Source: Chara braunii (taxonomy: Eukaryota; Streptophyta; Charophyceae; Charales; Characeae). From it: DNA of 50,925 nt. A program made the position numbers and the translations under genes. The stretch lies in the NCBI GenBank assembly GCA_003427395.1, contig BFEA01000374.1, positions 39,871 through 90,795 on the forward strand, in the 5' to 3' direction. Shown one piece after another: positions 37,888 to 48,924 of this stretch (its first letter is position 1; every line of letters starts with the position of its first letter). The notes below the pieces were generated by a model, which searched no databases, was not told where the DNA came from, and saw only the letters and a list, made by a program, of their open reading frames with translations.

Positions 37888-38700
37888 TCAGAAGTCACAG
37901 TCCTCTATCTCTTCATCTTCGTCTTCATCACTGAAGTCGTCCTCCTCGTCGTATACCAACTCCCTTACCCCATCTAGAAACGTTTCCCCTATTGCCACAT
38001 TCCTGTAGACTATCCCCCAATGCACAGCGCTAGGGACAAAGATATTGTCTATGCTAAGGCAGTTTAGTATCTCGACCAGCTCCTCCGCCCAGTTCCCCTC
38101 GAACGGCCCCATCTCTACTGATAACCGAAAAAAATCTTGCCTAGCGCATTGGTATAGCCCGAGGTTCGTCATGGACTGGCATATCCGTACTAGCCTGCTC
38201 CGGGTTCCGAAAACCGCATCCACTAGGAAGGAGGGCAGCACACATCGCATGGTTCTTACGGGTCGCCTCATGCTTCCTCTATCCCCAAGTTCCATCCGTA
38301 CGTCTACCTTTTCCATTTTCATTTCCCTCCATTGACATGCAGCCCACACAACCTCTGCTTCTGCCTTCCTAAACAAATCGTCCGGTGTATTCCCGAATGC
38401 TAGTTCTATGATCATAGCTTTCTCCCCATCTTGCAACAAGTAGACCCACCCCCGGGCTTCCACTGTCCCTCGGAATTCCAAATCCATTAAGCTTGGCGAC
38501 AACCTCGTCAGGCTGACATTAGTCCATATTGTTTCTATCCAAAGGAAAGCATCCTCTCCTTCCAGCATTACCGTTTGATACGTTGGTTTAAGGTCCGTCC
38601 ACGTTCCATTTTCCGGGAGGACGACCGATACCCCATCCTTTACATCTACTGGCATTTCCGGGCCGCTAGTATAGATCGGGGAAGGCAACCATCGCGCCAT
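37888..38700 (-). CDS. Unknown protein family copy A (intact, 270 aa)
   Basis: First and only uninterrupted member. Plan shared by all four: an N-terminal G-x-x-V/I-x-L-P entry (DGVSVVLPENG); an aromatic stretch ending in E-x-x-W (GEDAFLWIETIW); a G-x-(V/I)-x-L-x-(D/E)-G turn (ARGWVYLLQDG); P-x-F-(L/I) followed by a helical segment (LPSFLVDAVFG); the best conserved block (F/Y)-(F/Y)-R-L-S-x-x-x-G-P-F-x-G-x-x-A-E-E (FFRLSVEMGPFEGNWAEEL); and G-(E/A)-x-(Y/F)-(V/L/I)-D-x-(V/L)-x-x-L (GETFLDGVRELVY). Copy A ends in a strongly acidic tail (EDDFSDEDEDEE). No signal peptide, membrane helix or known enzyme motif is seen. It lies first after the 5' LTR leader, sense to gag. Function unknown. Confidence 0.8.
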   Translation of the reverse strand: MARWLPSPIYTSGPEMPVDVKDGVSVVLPENGTWTDLKPTYQTVMLEGEDAFLWIETIWTNVSLTRLSPSLMDLEFRGTVEARGWVYLLQDGEKAMIIELAFGNTPDDLFRKAEAEVVWAACQWREMKMEKVDVRMELGDRGSMRRPVRTMRCVLPSFLVDAVFGTRSRLVRICQSMTNLGLYQCARQDFFRLSVEMGPFEGNWAEELVEILNCLSIDNIFVPSAVHWGIVYRNVAIGETFLDGVRELVYDEEDDFSDEDEDEEIEDCDF

Positions 38701-40407
38701 CTTGTTTTCAGCACCCGACCCCTGCTTTCATAAAAAGGCACCAACCGATCCTTTTGGTCAGGTCAACCCTTGTCCTAGATGAGAATTATTTCAGACCCCT
38801 CATCAACGTCTCCCTATTTTACCTCCCCCAATCCTAAGTACCTCCTTCCCATAATTCTCTCGGCCGGCCATCCATTTGCCCACATTCTTTCTCTTGGTTC
38901 CATTCCAATTGACCTCTATCCTCCTTCCTTTCGATCATCTCTCACTCGTGCGCACTTAGATGGGGGAGGGGATAGACTTAGAGATATGTCCCGTCCAACA
39001 GTCCAAGCTCAATCAAATTTTACAGAGGGGGAACACAAAAAAATCAGGCAACCTCACATACGGGCCGATCATCTCCTCCGACCATCCCCAATATGGTCTC
39101 TCCGCTGGTACTATCGGTAGAGTTTTATCCCATACCTCAAGTGAAGCTCAACCATAGCGAGCGCGGTACCCAGGTCTCGGCAAGGCATTCGCCCTTTCCT
39201 CCTTACCCAGAATACCCCATCCCGTCTTGCCGCTTTGCACATCCATACCGACACCGAGGGTTACCTCGAGTGCCTAAATACAGGGACAAAGTCAGCCGTC
39301 CGGGCATTCACTTCCATCGGTCCGACAAGAATCAGCCTTTCCCAAAACCATGCTACGAGAGACTACTAATCGCCTCCGAGGCTCCGTCTTTGTCCGCATG
39401 CAGTGATACTCCCTCCGCCAGCCAACAGGCTAAGCCTCGCCTGAGGAGATTTCACACCCCGTCCAACGGATCATCGAGCCGAAGCCCGTCACTGCTCAAA
39501 CGAGAATGCTACTAATCAACTGACGTGACAACTCCCGTCCGACAGCTCGGTGGCCTGACCTCAACATACGAACACACGGCAGCCTACAAAAGAGAACGAC
39601 ATTTCGCAACCCGCACTGGCCGGTGCAGACCAATCCTTTCCTTCCGAAAGGCAGGACGCTCGAATCTCATCATGCAAACACAAGTCCCAAGTGGGACACA
39701 CATAGTACAAGTGTCATTCCCTTGATGCACCCAGCGCTTCCTACCCATAACTCACAGATTTTCTCTCAGGACCATGAGTGTCACTCCCCCTACTTTCATA
39801 CATAGTGGTTGGTTTCTTCTCGTGAGAATCTTAAAGGGTGAGCTAGTTTTCCTTGGAGTTTAGCAACTCCCTTCATTTCCTTTCTCTTCACTTGTNTGTC
39901 CTTTCATAGGGTAAGATTGTTCTTTCTTTATGACCCGTTGTGTTCATATTGGTTCCTTCAATCATTAAAAAAAAGAGTGCAAAGTGCATGAGCCCGCTGG
40001 GNTCAAAGAAGAAGGGGAAAACACCTATTTGGTCAGATCACTCCTCCATGGGATTTTCATTGGAACCTGGCCTAAGCCAAGCACCAACCGCCTGCCAGGT
40101 AACCGGAACTCTTCTTTCATACAAAGAGAAAGGGTCGACCTGCGACGTGCCCAAGGCTTCCCCGGACTGGCGAACACCAGCACCGGACGAAGGAGGGCTA
40201 GAGCCATTCCTCAAAGGAAAGGCTGATCAAGTGCATAGCATGCATGTTATACCTCCAGGTCTGGCCATGCCATGCGCCCAGCCACTCTCAAATCTGATTT
40301 CTCACAAGGGAAAGAGCAAACACAAGTCCATTTTCCTTATCTTGGGTTGTGTACACGTCAATGCTTCGGGCGCCCCCCTCGGAATTGCAAGGGTCAATTT
40401 AACCCCA
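38701..40407 (-). other. Giant element 5' leader
   Basis: About 1.7 kb between the candidate primer site and copy A. No family signature on either strand; small frames (for example around 39093-39515 on plus) are not supported. Single Ns at 39896 and 40002. A plus-strand A-run near 39967. Confidence 0.55.
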
Positions 40408-40410
40408 TAA

Positions 40411-40425
40411 CCGGCACCTCCACCA
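40411..40425 (-). promoter_or_regulatory. Candidate primer binding site of giant element
   Basis: On the minus strand TGGTGGAGGTGCCGG begins four bases after the end of the right LTR (...CCCTACA). A leading TGG is required to pair with the tRNA CCA end, and position is right. The implied tRNA 3' end is CACCTCCACCA; I cannot name the tRNA. It is not the Met-type site of families 1 and 2. Confidence 0.5.
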
Positions 40426-40429
40426 TTTT

Positions 40430-43400
40430 TGTAGGGCCAAACCCCGGTAGACTTTCGAGCCTTAGTCGACCCCACTGCGGGTCCCAGTTGGCTCGGCCCG
40501 CCCACACTCATGCTCAGGGCGCGGGCCATTCGTCCCAAGGTCACCCCCACCTAGTGCTTTGAGATGGATAGGGGCGGGCCATCGCGCGAGAGAGCTTTGA
40601 CATTGGGGATATAGCTCAGCCCTCACGCCGAGTGGTAGTCTCGCTGGTCGTTCCGCAATGCTGATTTTTTTATTCTTTGGGGTGTTCTCAAGCAATTGCT
40701 CCTTCCAATACCCAGTCAGTCCAAGGATTCTTTGAGTGTTTCTCTTCTCTTGTGCGTAGGCTAAGCGTCATCCTTAGGCCACGCACCATTTCCCTAAGCA
40801 ATGTGACTATTGGCGTCATCGGGGTGTGGCGGAGCCGTCCTCCCCCTCGCCTCTACGCATCCATCGGTCTCACAATTTGCTGTTTTCCTCATTGAAGTAG
40901 GCCCCTTAGTCCTTTCGGGGTCCTCATATGCATGCACACATAACATCACAATTTCCTTGGTATGATTACACTCTCATTTCCATTCTAAGTCCTCAAGCGC
41001 AAAAGTCATTCCCATGGTTTGTCTCTATGTCAAGGATCTCATAGCCCCTTTGTCCCTCTTCCCTTTCCCTCTCGGTGCCCAGTCCCTCTCGCCCCTATCC
41101 CGCTCAAGGCATTTCTAGCCACCACTTACCTGCACAATTCCCTCTTGGCTATGACTTCCTTCTTCTCCAAGCCCTTCTCTCCTCCTCCCTTGCTTTCTCC
41201 CAACTATGGCTATGGAGTCCTCCCCTCTAGGAGGGCTAATGGGGCTCCTCTAGCTTCTCCTTTTCTCCTACACCCAGGAGGGATATGGCGGATCACCCCC
41301 CAAGTGTCTCTCCCACCATCACTATCCTCAGAGTCCTCCCCACTACCTCCTAGTCTCATCTAAGCTCTCCCACTAGCATGGGCTCCTCCCCTCTCACTCC
41401 AAGTGCAAAGGTGCTTTTGTGAACTCACTTGGGCAGCATGGGCACTCCTGATGCAAATGTGAGAGTGGCGGACTGCATCCTCAGCTTATGTAGGCTGAAA
41501 CCAGCAGTCCATCCAGCCCATGAGCCTCCCCATGAGCCTTGAGGTGAACCGAGGTACCCCCAAGGCAAAATTCCCTCACAAGGCCCTTCTGGAGGTACAT
41601 GGGGCCTCATTTTGGCCAAGTGCATGCAGTCCAAGTGGTTGGTACCAACTCGGACTGCCTCTTGGCCTACCCCGGCCTCTTTTTCATTGCTCAAATGCTG
41701 CCCCCTAGGGTCCAAATGCCCAAGGGGCAGCAATACTTGAAAGATATTTTTTCAAGTTTCGGCCTCTTTTGAGTAGGCCGGAGCATTTTTCCATATAGCG
41801 GTACATTTTCAGCCTTGGATCTGGCTGAGATCCAAGGCCAACAATAATCCGAGCTATCCCCTAGTAGCCCTTGCTTCAATTTTGAGCCCCCAAATCCAGG
41901 TTTTCAATTTTTGGTGCATCTGGCTCTCTTTTTGAGCCAAATGCACTGTTTTGTCATTTTCCCTCTTTTGTTTCTTTCCATTTTGGGCTGCCACCTCATT
42001 CCGGAGCTAGCCGTTTTGAGCTGGCCCACAAAAAACGGCTAGTTCCTCTCTACCATGAGATCTGATCTCAGATCCATGGCCCAAAAGAAAACCGACAACT
42101 TCCTTTTTGCATTTTCCCCCATTTTCAGTGTTTTAATTCAGATTTTATTGAGATATGGCCCTAAGGACCATATCTCTGCAATCCGGATTGCCCTCCCTCA
42201 TTCTAGGAAGGATGAGGTCACTGTTGGGACCTGTCAGTCCCTACTGTGCAGGTCCCAATAGGCCGACACACTCTCCTCCACTATTTTTTTCCTTTTTGTC
42301 TCATTCTCCCTCTTTTTTCTCTCATTTTTTTACTTTTTCTTTTATTTCTGTTGTGACAAGTGTCAAACTGCTGTGCACCCTCTTTCTAGGCCCTAGGGCC
42401 TCATTCCAGTCTAGGTTCCGTTACACCTCGGATTCCAATAATGGCACCCCCATGCTCCTAGGGCGCTCCATTTTGCTCCCGTTTGCCCAATTTTGAGCCC
42501 CTTTTGCTCCGATTTTCTAAGGGCAGCCTTTTTCTCATGTTGAGCCTCTCAAGGCTCTATTTTCTTATGCCTTGCTAGTCCGAGATATCCCGAACTCTTG
42601 GGCAACCTTCCCAACATCCTTATTTCACTTTTCTTTCTCTCATGGCTCTCTCACTTGTTCCCACTAGTGTTTGCACTAGTGGTGCTGATATTTTTCATCG
42701 TCTAGATCCTCAATCTCGACGGTGCCGCTTGCTTGCACAATTATTCCTTGTGTTTGCTCATGATTCCCTTGGGACATCCCAAGTCCCCGCCATTTTCCTA
42801 CATGCTAGCTCCATTTCTTTGTCCCGCCGTTGGTCCCGTTGTTTTTTACCCTTAAGGTTTTTTTCTCTTTTCTTTTCTTTTCTTTTCTTTTCTTTTCTCC
42901 TCCTTTCTTGGACAGTAGGGACCTGCCAGTCCCTACTGACGGCCAACTCACTCACTCCCTCTCACTCTTTTTGTCTTATTCTCCCCCATTTTCTTTTCTA
43001 TTCTCTCTTTTTTCTAGCATGCCAAGTGTCAAGTGGCCGTTAAGGCCCTTTTTTAGCCTCTTCCTCTTAGTTTTGGCCCTCCCTATGCCCAAGGTGCAGT
43101 CTGTTATTTCTCGGACTGCAATAATGGCCTTCCCATGCCTATGGGAGCCTCCTTTTATTCCTACACTTCTCCCACAAGGGTCCCTCTTACTCCGATTTTC
43201 TCCCGGAGGGCTATTTTTCACATGGGGTCTTATTTGACTCTATTTTCTTGGAGGAGGCTGATCCGAGATTTTTCGGATTGCTCACATGCCTCCCACTTCA
43301 GTTTTCCTTACTTTTCCTTTTCCTTTCGGTCTTCCCGTTTGTCACCACTAGTACTTGCACTAGTGGTGCTAATATTCTTGGCCGTCAAGATGTCGATCTT

Positions 43401-44146
43401 GACGGTGCACCTTGCATTTATTATTTTTCCCTCATGTGGTGCCGTCGTTTCTTCTTGGGACTTTCACATGTCCCCGCCACTTGTCCCGTCGGTGGTTCCC
43501 GNCACTTAGTCCCNTCGGTGGCCCNCGACACTTAGTCCCGCNGGTGGTNCCNGACACTTAGTCCNGTCGGCGGTCCCTGACACATTTCGCCTCGGACGCC
43601 ATTATTTTTACTTAGTCCCACATGGCCCCGGGTGCCTTTCCCCGAGGTGTCCCATGCCCCTTGGGCGTCTTGTCGCCCCATAGCGACCCCTCTCCTTAGT
43701 CTTACCTTGCGTCTTGTGCGTGCCGATCTCACTTAGTCCTGGGCCTCTGCTGTGAGGCTCACGTCGGTGGCCTCCATGTTTGCCCCTGATTTCCTGACTT
43801 CCTGCGGCTTCTGGCCGCCCATCCCTCGACTTCCTCATTCCTTTATTGTTGTGGCGCTGCAATTGCTAGTTCAAAGGGCCCTTTGGCCTTAGTCTTATTG
43901 CATTCCGATGGCCCTCTCGGCCTCTTGCTATGTTCGATGTGCCCCTGTTCTTGCGCTCGCTTGCTTGTCGTCGCTAGTTTTTTCCTCCTGTGGTTCTCTC
44001 CTTAGGGCATCACTCTCTTCTGCGGCCTAATCCTTTGTCTTTTTTCTCTTCTTCTTCCTCACTCCAGATTTCTTTGGTGTGCACAAATTGTCCGTAGTCA
44101 ATCTCTCGAGTGATGGGAAGTTATTCGGGACCCACCAGTCCCGATA
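40430..44146 (-). mobile_element. 5' LTR of giant element (right, 3.72 kb)
   Basis: Matches 18104-22587, starting TGTAGGGCCAAACCCCGG and ending CAGTCCCGATA on the plus strand. It lacks the ~725 bp corresponding to 20534-21261; the junction is at about 42835 (GGTCCCG then TTGTTTTTTACC). A TTTTC pentanucleotide run lies at 42866-42899, and the N-bearing tandem repeat recurs at 43478-43583. As the 5' LTR it should hold the promoter; no TATA box was pinned down. Confidence 0.92.
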
Positions 44147-44150
44147 CCGG

Positions 44151-44547
44151 TTATCATCAGATAGAAGTCCATCCTGATGACCAGTACAAGACTGCGTTCC
44201 GGACTAGATATGGGCACTATGAGTTAATAGTGATGCCCTTTGGACTGACTAACGTGCCAGCGACGTTTCAACAATGTATGAACGATCTGTTTAGGCCGTG
44301 GTTAGACAAGTTTGTAGTAGTTTATTTAGATGACATCTTAGTTTTCAGCAAGACCCTCCAGGAGCATCAGAGTCATCTGAGGCAGGTCTTGAAAGAGTTA
44401 AACTTCAAGATCAACGCGAAGAAGTGCGAGTGGGCCAAGACACAAGTTTTGTACTTGGGCCACGTATTAGATGGAGATGGGATCAGAGCTGAGGACAGCA
44501 AGATAGCGGCAATCAGAGACTGGCCGAGGCCCCGCACATTGACATAG
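44151..44547 (+). pseudogene. Family 2 reverse transcriptase, second part
   Basis: Continues the RT broken at 18103: YHQIEVHPDDQYKTAFRT, MPFGLTNVPATFQQCM, the catalytic YLDD in VVVYLDDILVFSK, and YLGHVLDGDGI of the thumb. The frame runs to a TAG at 44545-44547, next to the RT-RNase H connection. Joined mentally with 17856-18103 it has all RT motifs in order with no bases lost at the insertion. Confidence 0.92.
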
Positions 44548-45252
44548 TTGCGGTCGTTATTAGACCTAGCTAACTACTATAGAAAGTTCGTGAGAAACTT
44601 TTCTACTATCGCCATTTCCTTGCACAGGTTGCTTAAGAAAGAGGCAATCTGGCAATTGGACAAAGATTGTATGTCTGCACTAAAGAGACTGAAGCGCGCG
44701 TTAATAGAGTACCCTGTCCTCAAAGTGGCAGATCCGTCCCTGCCATTTGTCGTCACCACGGACGCGAGTCAATATGGTATAGGCGCCGTGTTGCAGCAAG
44801 ATGACGGCAATGGCTATAGACCCGTAGAGTTCATATCTGCGAGGATGCCTTCAAAGAAAGTAGCCACCTCGACGTATAGAGAGAGAACTCTACGCTCTCA
44901 GGCAGGCCTTAGAGCATTGGAAGCATTACCTGCTTGGTGTATTCTGACCATGAAACGCTTCGATGGTTGAAGACTCTGGCCAAGATGACACCTAAGTTAA
45001 CTTAGGTGGGCCGCTGAGATAGACCAATATGACTTTGAGCTTAGGCCTGTCAAAGGCAAATATAACATTGTCGCGGATGCTCTGAGTAGAAGATCAGACT
45101 ACTTTGGAGCTATAGTACACTATCTGGATATAGGGAGAGACCTGCAGGAGAAAGTGAGGCAAGCGTATGCGCAGGACCCTATCTATAGTGACCTCCTAAA
45201 GAACGTTAGAGAGGCCTCATAGACAGAGTCAAATTACCGCACTACAGAGGGT
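44548..45252 (+). pseudogene. Family 2 connection domain and RNase H
   Basis: After the TAG the same region continues LRSLLDLANYYRKFVRNFST, the palm-connection motif. RNase H starts at FVVTTDASQYGIGAVLQQDD with the first catalytic aspartate, then FISARMPSKKVATSTY. A frame change near 44880 breaks it: the usual HYLLG and F-x-V-x-T/S-D-H-E-T-L segment is recognisable around 44930-44960 only across frames. The tail DFELRPVKGKYNIVADALSR-like sequence at 45030-45090 is in another frame. Stops near 45000 and 45222. Confidence 0.75.
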
Positions 45253-45896
45253 TTGCTATCCGAGAAGACTAATGTATTTGACCGTCTATGCGTCCCCAAC
45301 AACGAGGAGATCCGTAGTCTGATCCTAGGGGAATGCCATGACACAGAGGGACACTTCGGTTGGCAAAAGACATTAGCCAATCTGATGTGTGCGTATACCT
45401 GGCCAGGGATGAAGAATGACAGCATAGAGTATGTTCGCAGTTGTAAAGTGTGCCAGAGGAATAAGACTACTATGCGCGCCCCTCTAGGTCTTCTCAGACC
45501 TCTGCCTATTCCTTATCAGCTAGAGATTCCGTGTCCATAGACTTCATGGATACCCAGGTCAAGAGTAGGCATGGCAAGAGCCAAGTCATGGTCATAGTTG
45601 ACCGTTTTAGTAAGTATGCTGTTTTTATTCCTTTGCCTGCAGAGGCACGTACCGAATTAGTCATTGAGAAGTTCTTTGATTTTTGGGTCAGTGAACATGG
45701 AGTCCCGTTGTCGATAGTTAGCGATAGAGATAGCCACTTCACTAGCCAGAACTCGCACGAACTTATGAGAGTTTATGGGTCAAAGTTGCTGATGTCGTCT
45801 AGTCGCTATCCAAAAACTAACGGTCAGACTGAGCAGATGAACCAGATCCTGCAGCAAGTTCTGCGCGTGTACATTAGACCGGATCAGATCAACTAG
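45253..45896 (+). pseudogene. Family 2 integrase: zinc finger and catalytic core
   Basis: First frame (45253-45540): FDRLCVPNNEEIRS, the HHCC finger in ECHDTEGHFGWQKTL and CKVCQRNK, then LGLLRPLPIP. The core starts in the overlapping next frame at 45531: first aspartate in MSIDFMD (D4), second in VSDRDSHFTS (D65) and glutamate in TNGQTEQMNQ (E101), giving exactly 35 residues between the last two. The one-base frame change near 45530 and a TAG at 45894-45896 disrupt an otherwise complete core. Confidence 0.88.
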
Positions 45897-46589
45897 GACG
45901 AGAGGTTACCCAAGGTAGCTAGTGCTTATAACAACAACATGCATTTGTCTACCTGCCGCACTCCCAATGAGTTGCACAAGTCCTTTAGACCACGCAGACC
46001 GTTTGAAGGGATGAACCGGGATCAGATTCACAGCCTACCGCCCGGTACCAGGGAGTTCGCGATACAGCACGAGAAAGAGATAGGACCTGTTGTTGAGAAC
46101 CTCAGGAAGGCCCAACATAGAATGATAGAACAGGCTAATAAGCACCATCGTCCACCGTAGTTTGCACCTGAGGAGAACATCTCACAGAAGTTACTGCGTG
46201 CATATAGAGGACCGTGGCAGGTTCTAGAAGTCAAGGGCGGAGAGGATGGACCGTCCTACACTATAGAGATTCCAACACACCTCCATACCTACCCTGTATT
46301 CCATGCTTCAAAGCTACTGCCGTGTGTCACAAGTCAACAATTCCCTTCAAGAAGATCTATGATCCCTCCGGATATGGATGGCAGATATGACATTGACGGC
46401 ATTGTAGATGAGGATTTCTTTAGGACAGGAGGTAGAGGTCGTCCACAAAAACAGTATAAGGTCCGGTTAGCTTATCAGGAACCGGAAGACGACCGCTGGT
46501 TTACTAGAACAGAACTTTTGGAAACAGCTCCCGACATAGTCAGAGCCTATGAGCGCGATAAGAAGGGTAAAGGTCCTGCCTTGGACTAG
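45897..46589 (+). pseudogene. Family 2 integrase C-terminus and chromodomain
   Basis: After the stop, YNNNMHLSTCRTPNELHKSF continues the core end; then IEQANKHHRPP stops at 46158-46160 where VWV-type beta-barrel sequence should follow. A short deletion removes part of that barrel (compare 330-370). GPSYTIEIPTHLHTYPVFHA and the chromodomain-like YDIDGIVDEDFFRTG, QYKVRLAYQEPEDDRWFTRT follow, ending at 46589. It is close to the orphan copy at 290-766. Confidence 0.85.
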
Positions 46590-46641
46590 AATATTCTCGG
46601 AGGACCTCGAATTAAGGATGGCGGGAGTGAAACGGTTTTCA

Positions 46642-47498
46642 CCTCTTTGCAGTAGCAGATGCAGATCCCAGGGCTTGATCCCTAGACCTTGCCCTACCTG
46701 TGTACAGTACCTGTGTGGACCCCGAGAGTTGAACCTGTGACCTGTGTATTCGTAAACAGTTGGTAGGCTGTCATAGGCCCGTAGGTAGCAGAGGGGTTCG
46801 ATCTGTAGATCTGTAGGATAGAAGTCTTAGCGAGTTCCAGAAGTCTTAGTTGTAGCCCTTCTAGAAGGTCAGCAAGTGGGCAAGTGGGCAAGTGGCGAGT
46901 CAAGTGGTGGACTAAACTGTAGTGCAATTGCAGTACGACTTCGGTAGGTTAGCAGTGAATCCCCACTCAGTCAGCGGTAAGATCTTGTCAGTCCCAGTCC
47001 GGTCCAGCAAGTACCACAAGGGACTGTGAGCACCATGGGCCGATGGAAGAGGGCATACCAACGAGTTTCAGAAGTATAAATCAAGAGGCAGCGCCCAACC
47101 TTTCATTCATTCCTGTGTGAGCCATGCGGAAGCGCTGCCACAACAACTTGTGCAAGGAGGTCTGCAGTGAGCCCGGAGCTGAAGTGGGCGAGAGAGAAGG
47201 AGCGTAGCATAGCGATAGGGTAGTTGGGCCCATAGCCGGCGTTAGCCGCCATAGCTAGAGTTAGTGTGTAGTGAGTGCGTGTGTGTGTGAGTGAGTTCAA
47301 AGAGTCGCGTGTGGGATATCCAGGGTGATCCGGTGTATGTGAACAGTGAGTTGTTGGGCGCTGAGTCGCCATAGCCAGTCGAAAGTGAACTCGTATCTGG
47401 ATGCCATATCTCTGAATTTTGAGTGGCCGCATGTCACCAGTTTGCTGTGCTACTGTTTACATGCATAAAAAGTGTGAATGAAAGCGAGTCTGATTGCA
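46642..47498 (+). mobile_element. 3' LTR of family 2
   Basis: Matches 12345-13190 with scattered substitutions and small indels, ending CTGATTGCA. The preceding GGATGGCGGGAGTGA is a possible polypurine tract. The 46 or so bases between that tract and the start of LTR homology suggest part of U3 is missing or replaced in one copy. Confidence 0.88.
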
Positions 47499-47998
47499 GA
47501 AGTGTGTCTTTATTATCAATAAGCTTGAGGCCGGGAATTCCCGGAAAAGACTGGGGCCATTACCCAGACTAGGCTTGTGCTAGAAACCGGGTCCATCGTC
47601 CCATATCCACAAGCTTCCAACAAAGGTTGCAACTGGAATAACAACATGAAAAACTTACTGGGAAAACAAAGTGAAAACCAGCGGGACAGGGGCAAATCTA
47701 TAACCAAATTGCATGCACCCCTTTGAAAATTTAAAGCCTTCGACCTTGTGAACCCTATATCCTACGCCTCTTGTGCCCTATTGTACTTTATCCCACTGAT
47801 CCCCGCTCACCAGCGAAGAATGGGAGGAATCTGGCTAAACCCTAAACCCAAAAGCGCTGTTGTAGTGCAACATCACGCAATTTTCCATTCCGTCTGTCGC
47901 AGATGCACTGCTGCATGCTTGTGCAACCGAGCATGGGATGCGACTTCGAGAGGGAAGCATTGAGTAGGGTAGCCAACTGGCTTGGGCGCCATAGCTAG

Positions 47999-48001
<3 letters not shown>

Positions 48002-48063
<62 letters not shown>
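48002..48063. repeat. (GA)31 microsatellite
   Basis: An uninterrupted run of 31 GA units between GACGA and CATACC. Confidence 0.95.
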
Positions 48064-48067
<4 letters not shown>

Positions 48068-48888
48068 CCTGTTGTCGGTGAGGGCAGCTATAGCTGCCAC
48101 GTGTTGGCAACTTGAAACCTGTCGTTCATTCCTCGATTTTCAAAATAGTAATGTCAAGCTCTCATATTGTGTTCCTCATCTGTCTTGTGTGGTTTGAGCT
48201 TTTGGTGTGATGACTTGTGAGTTTGTTTGGCTCTTGTACGTATGTATGCCAAGTTATCATACCAGACGATATTGGCACCAAAACACTGTATCCCTACCGA
48301 TCCTATACGAGCACCAGGCCTGAACCCAACCTATACCAAACCTAACCGAAACATTATAGATGAGTAAATAATGAAATTGATGCTCTTCCTTCCTGTCAAA
48401 AGCTTGTCTGTTTTGGATCGCTTTTCCATTCATCACTGCCCTTCACTTTACCAAGTTAACTTTAAGATCACTTCGCAGCAGAAAATTTGGCGGTGGACGC
48501 AAAATTTTTCGGGGTCCGGTAGGCACCGTTTCATGTTTTTTTTTCCCCCCTGCCTAGGCCATTGATCTGCATTGATCAACGGCGCCGAAGTCCTGAGATT
48601 TTCAATTCGAATCTCGGGACTTCGCGCGCGACTCTGTGCCCTCCGCTGGACTACTCCCACGCTAGCTTGTTGTCGCCTTGCCGTCGTTGTCCTCGCCGTC
48701 GTTGTCGTGCCGTGGTCGTCCTTGCCATCGTCGTCGTTGCTCTACTGCCCTCCTTCCATGCCATCGTCATCACCCTCCAGCCACACCACCATTATGGCCC
48801 TCCATCCACGCGATCGCCATCTTCTTCTTCCTCCTCTTCTCACTCTCTTCAGTTCTTCGTTTTCTTCTTTTTATTCTTATTTCGTCCC

Positions 48889-48924
48889 TTCTTCTTCTTC
48901 TTCTTCTTCTTCTTCTTCTTCTCC
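48889..48924. repeat. (CTT)n microsatellite
   Basis: About twelve CTT/TTC units in a C/T-rich tract. Confidence 0.9.

Larger units (their letters stand above)
18104..44146 (-). mobile_element. Giant Ty3/gypsy retrotransposon, family 3 (26 kb)
   Basis: The boundaries are base-level: TGTAGGG on the left, CCCGATA on the right, with host RT sequence split and CCGG (CCGGT if the first T is counted to the target) duplicated at both sides. Related LTRs sit at each end. The polypurine tract beside the left LTR and candidate primer site beside the right LTR place the element on the minus strand, in agreement with gag-pol. Order in sense direction: 5' LTR (right), leader, four related unknown ORFs, gag, protease, RT-RNase H, integrase, an extra ORF, a ~3.9-kb non-coding tract, polypurine tract, 3' LTR (left). 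The overall plan resembles Ogre-type giants. Confidence 0.93.

Noticed and set aside
35040-38700. Reading TGA as tryptophan or selenocysteine in copies B and D
   Set aside because: TAA and TAG also interrupt related frames, and the other proteins use TGG normally, so point-mutation decay is simpler.
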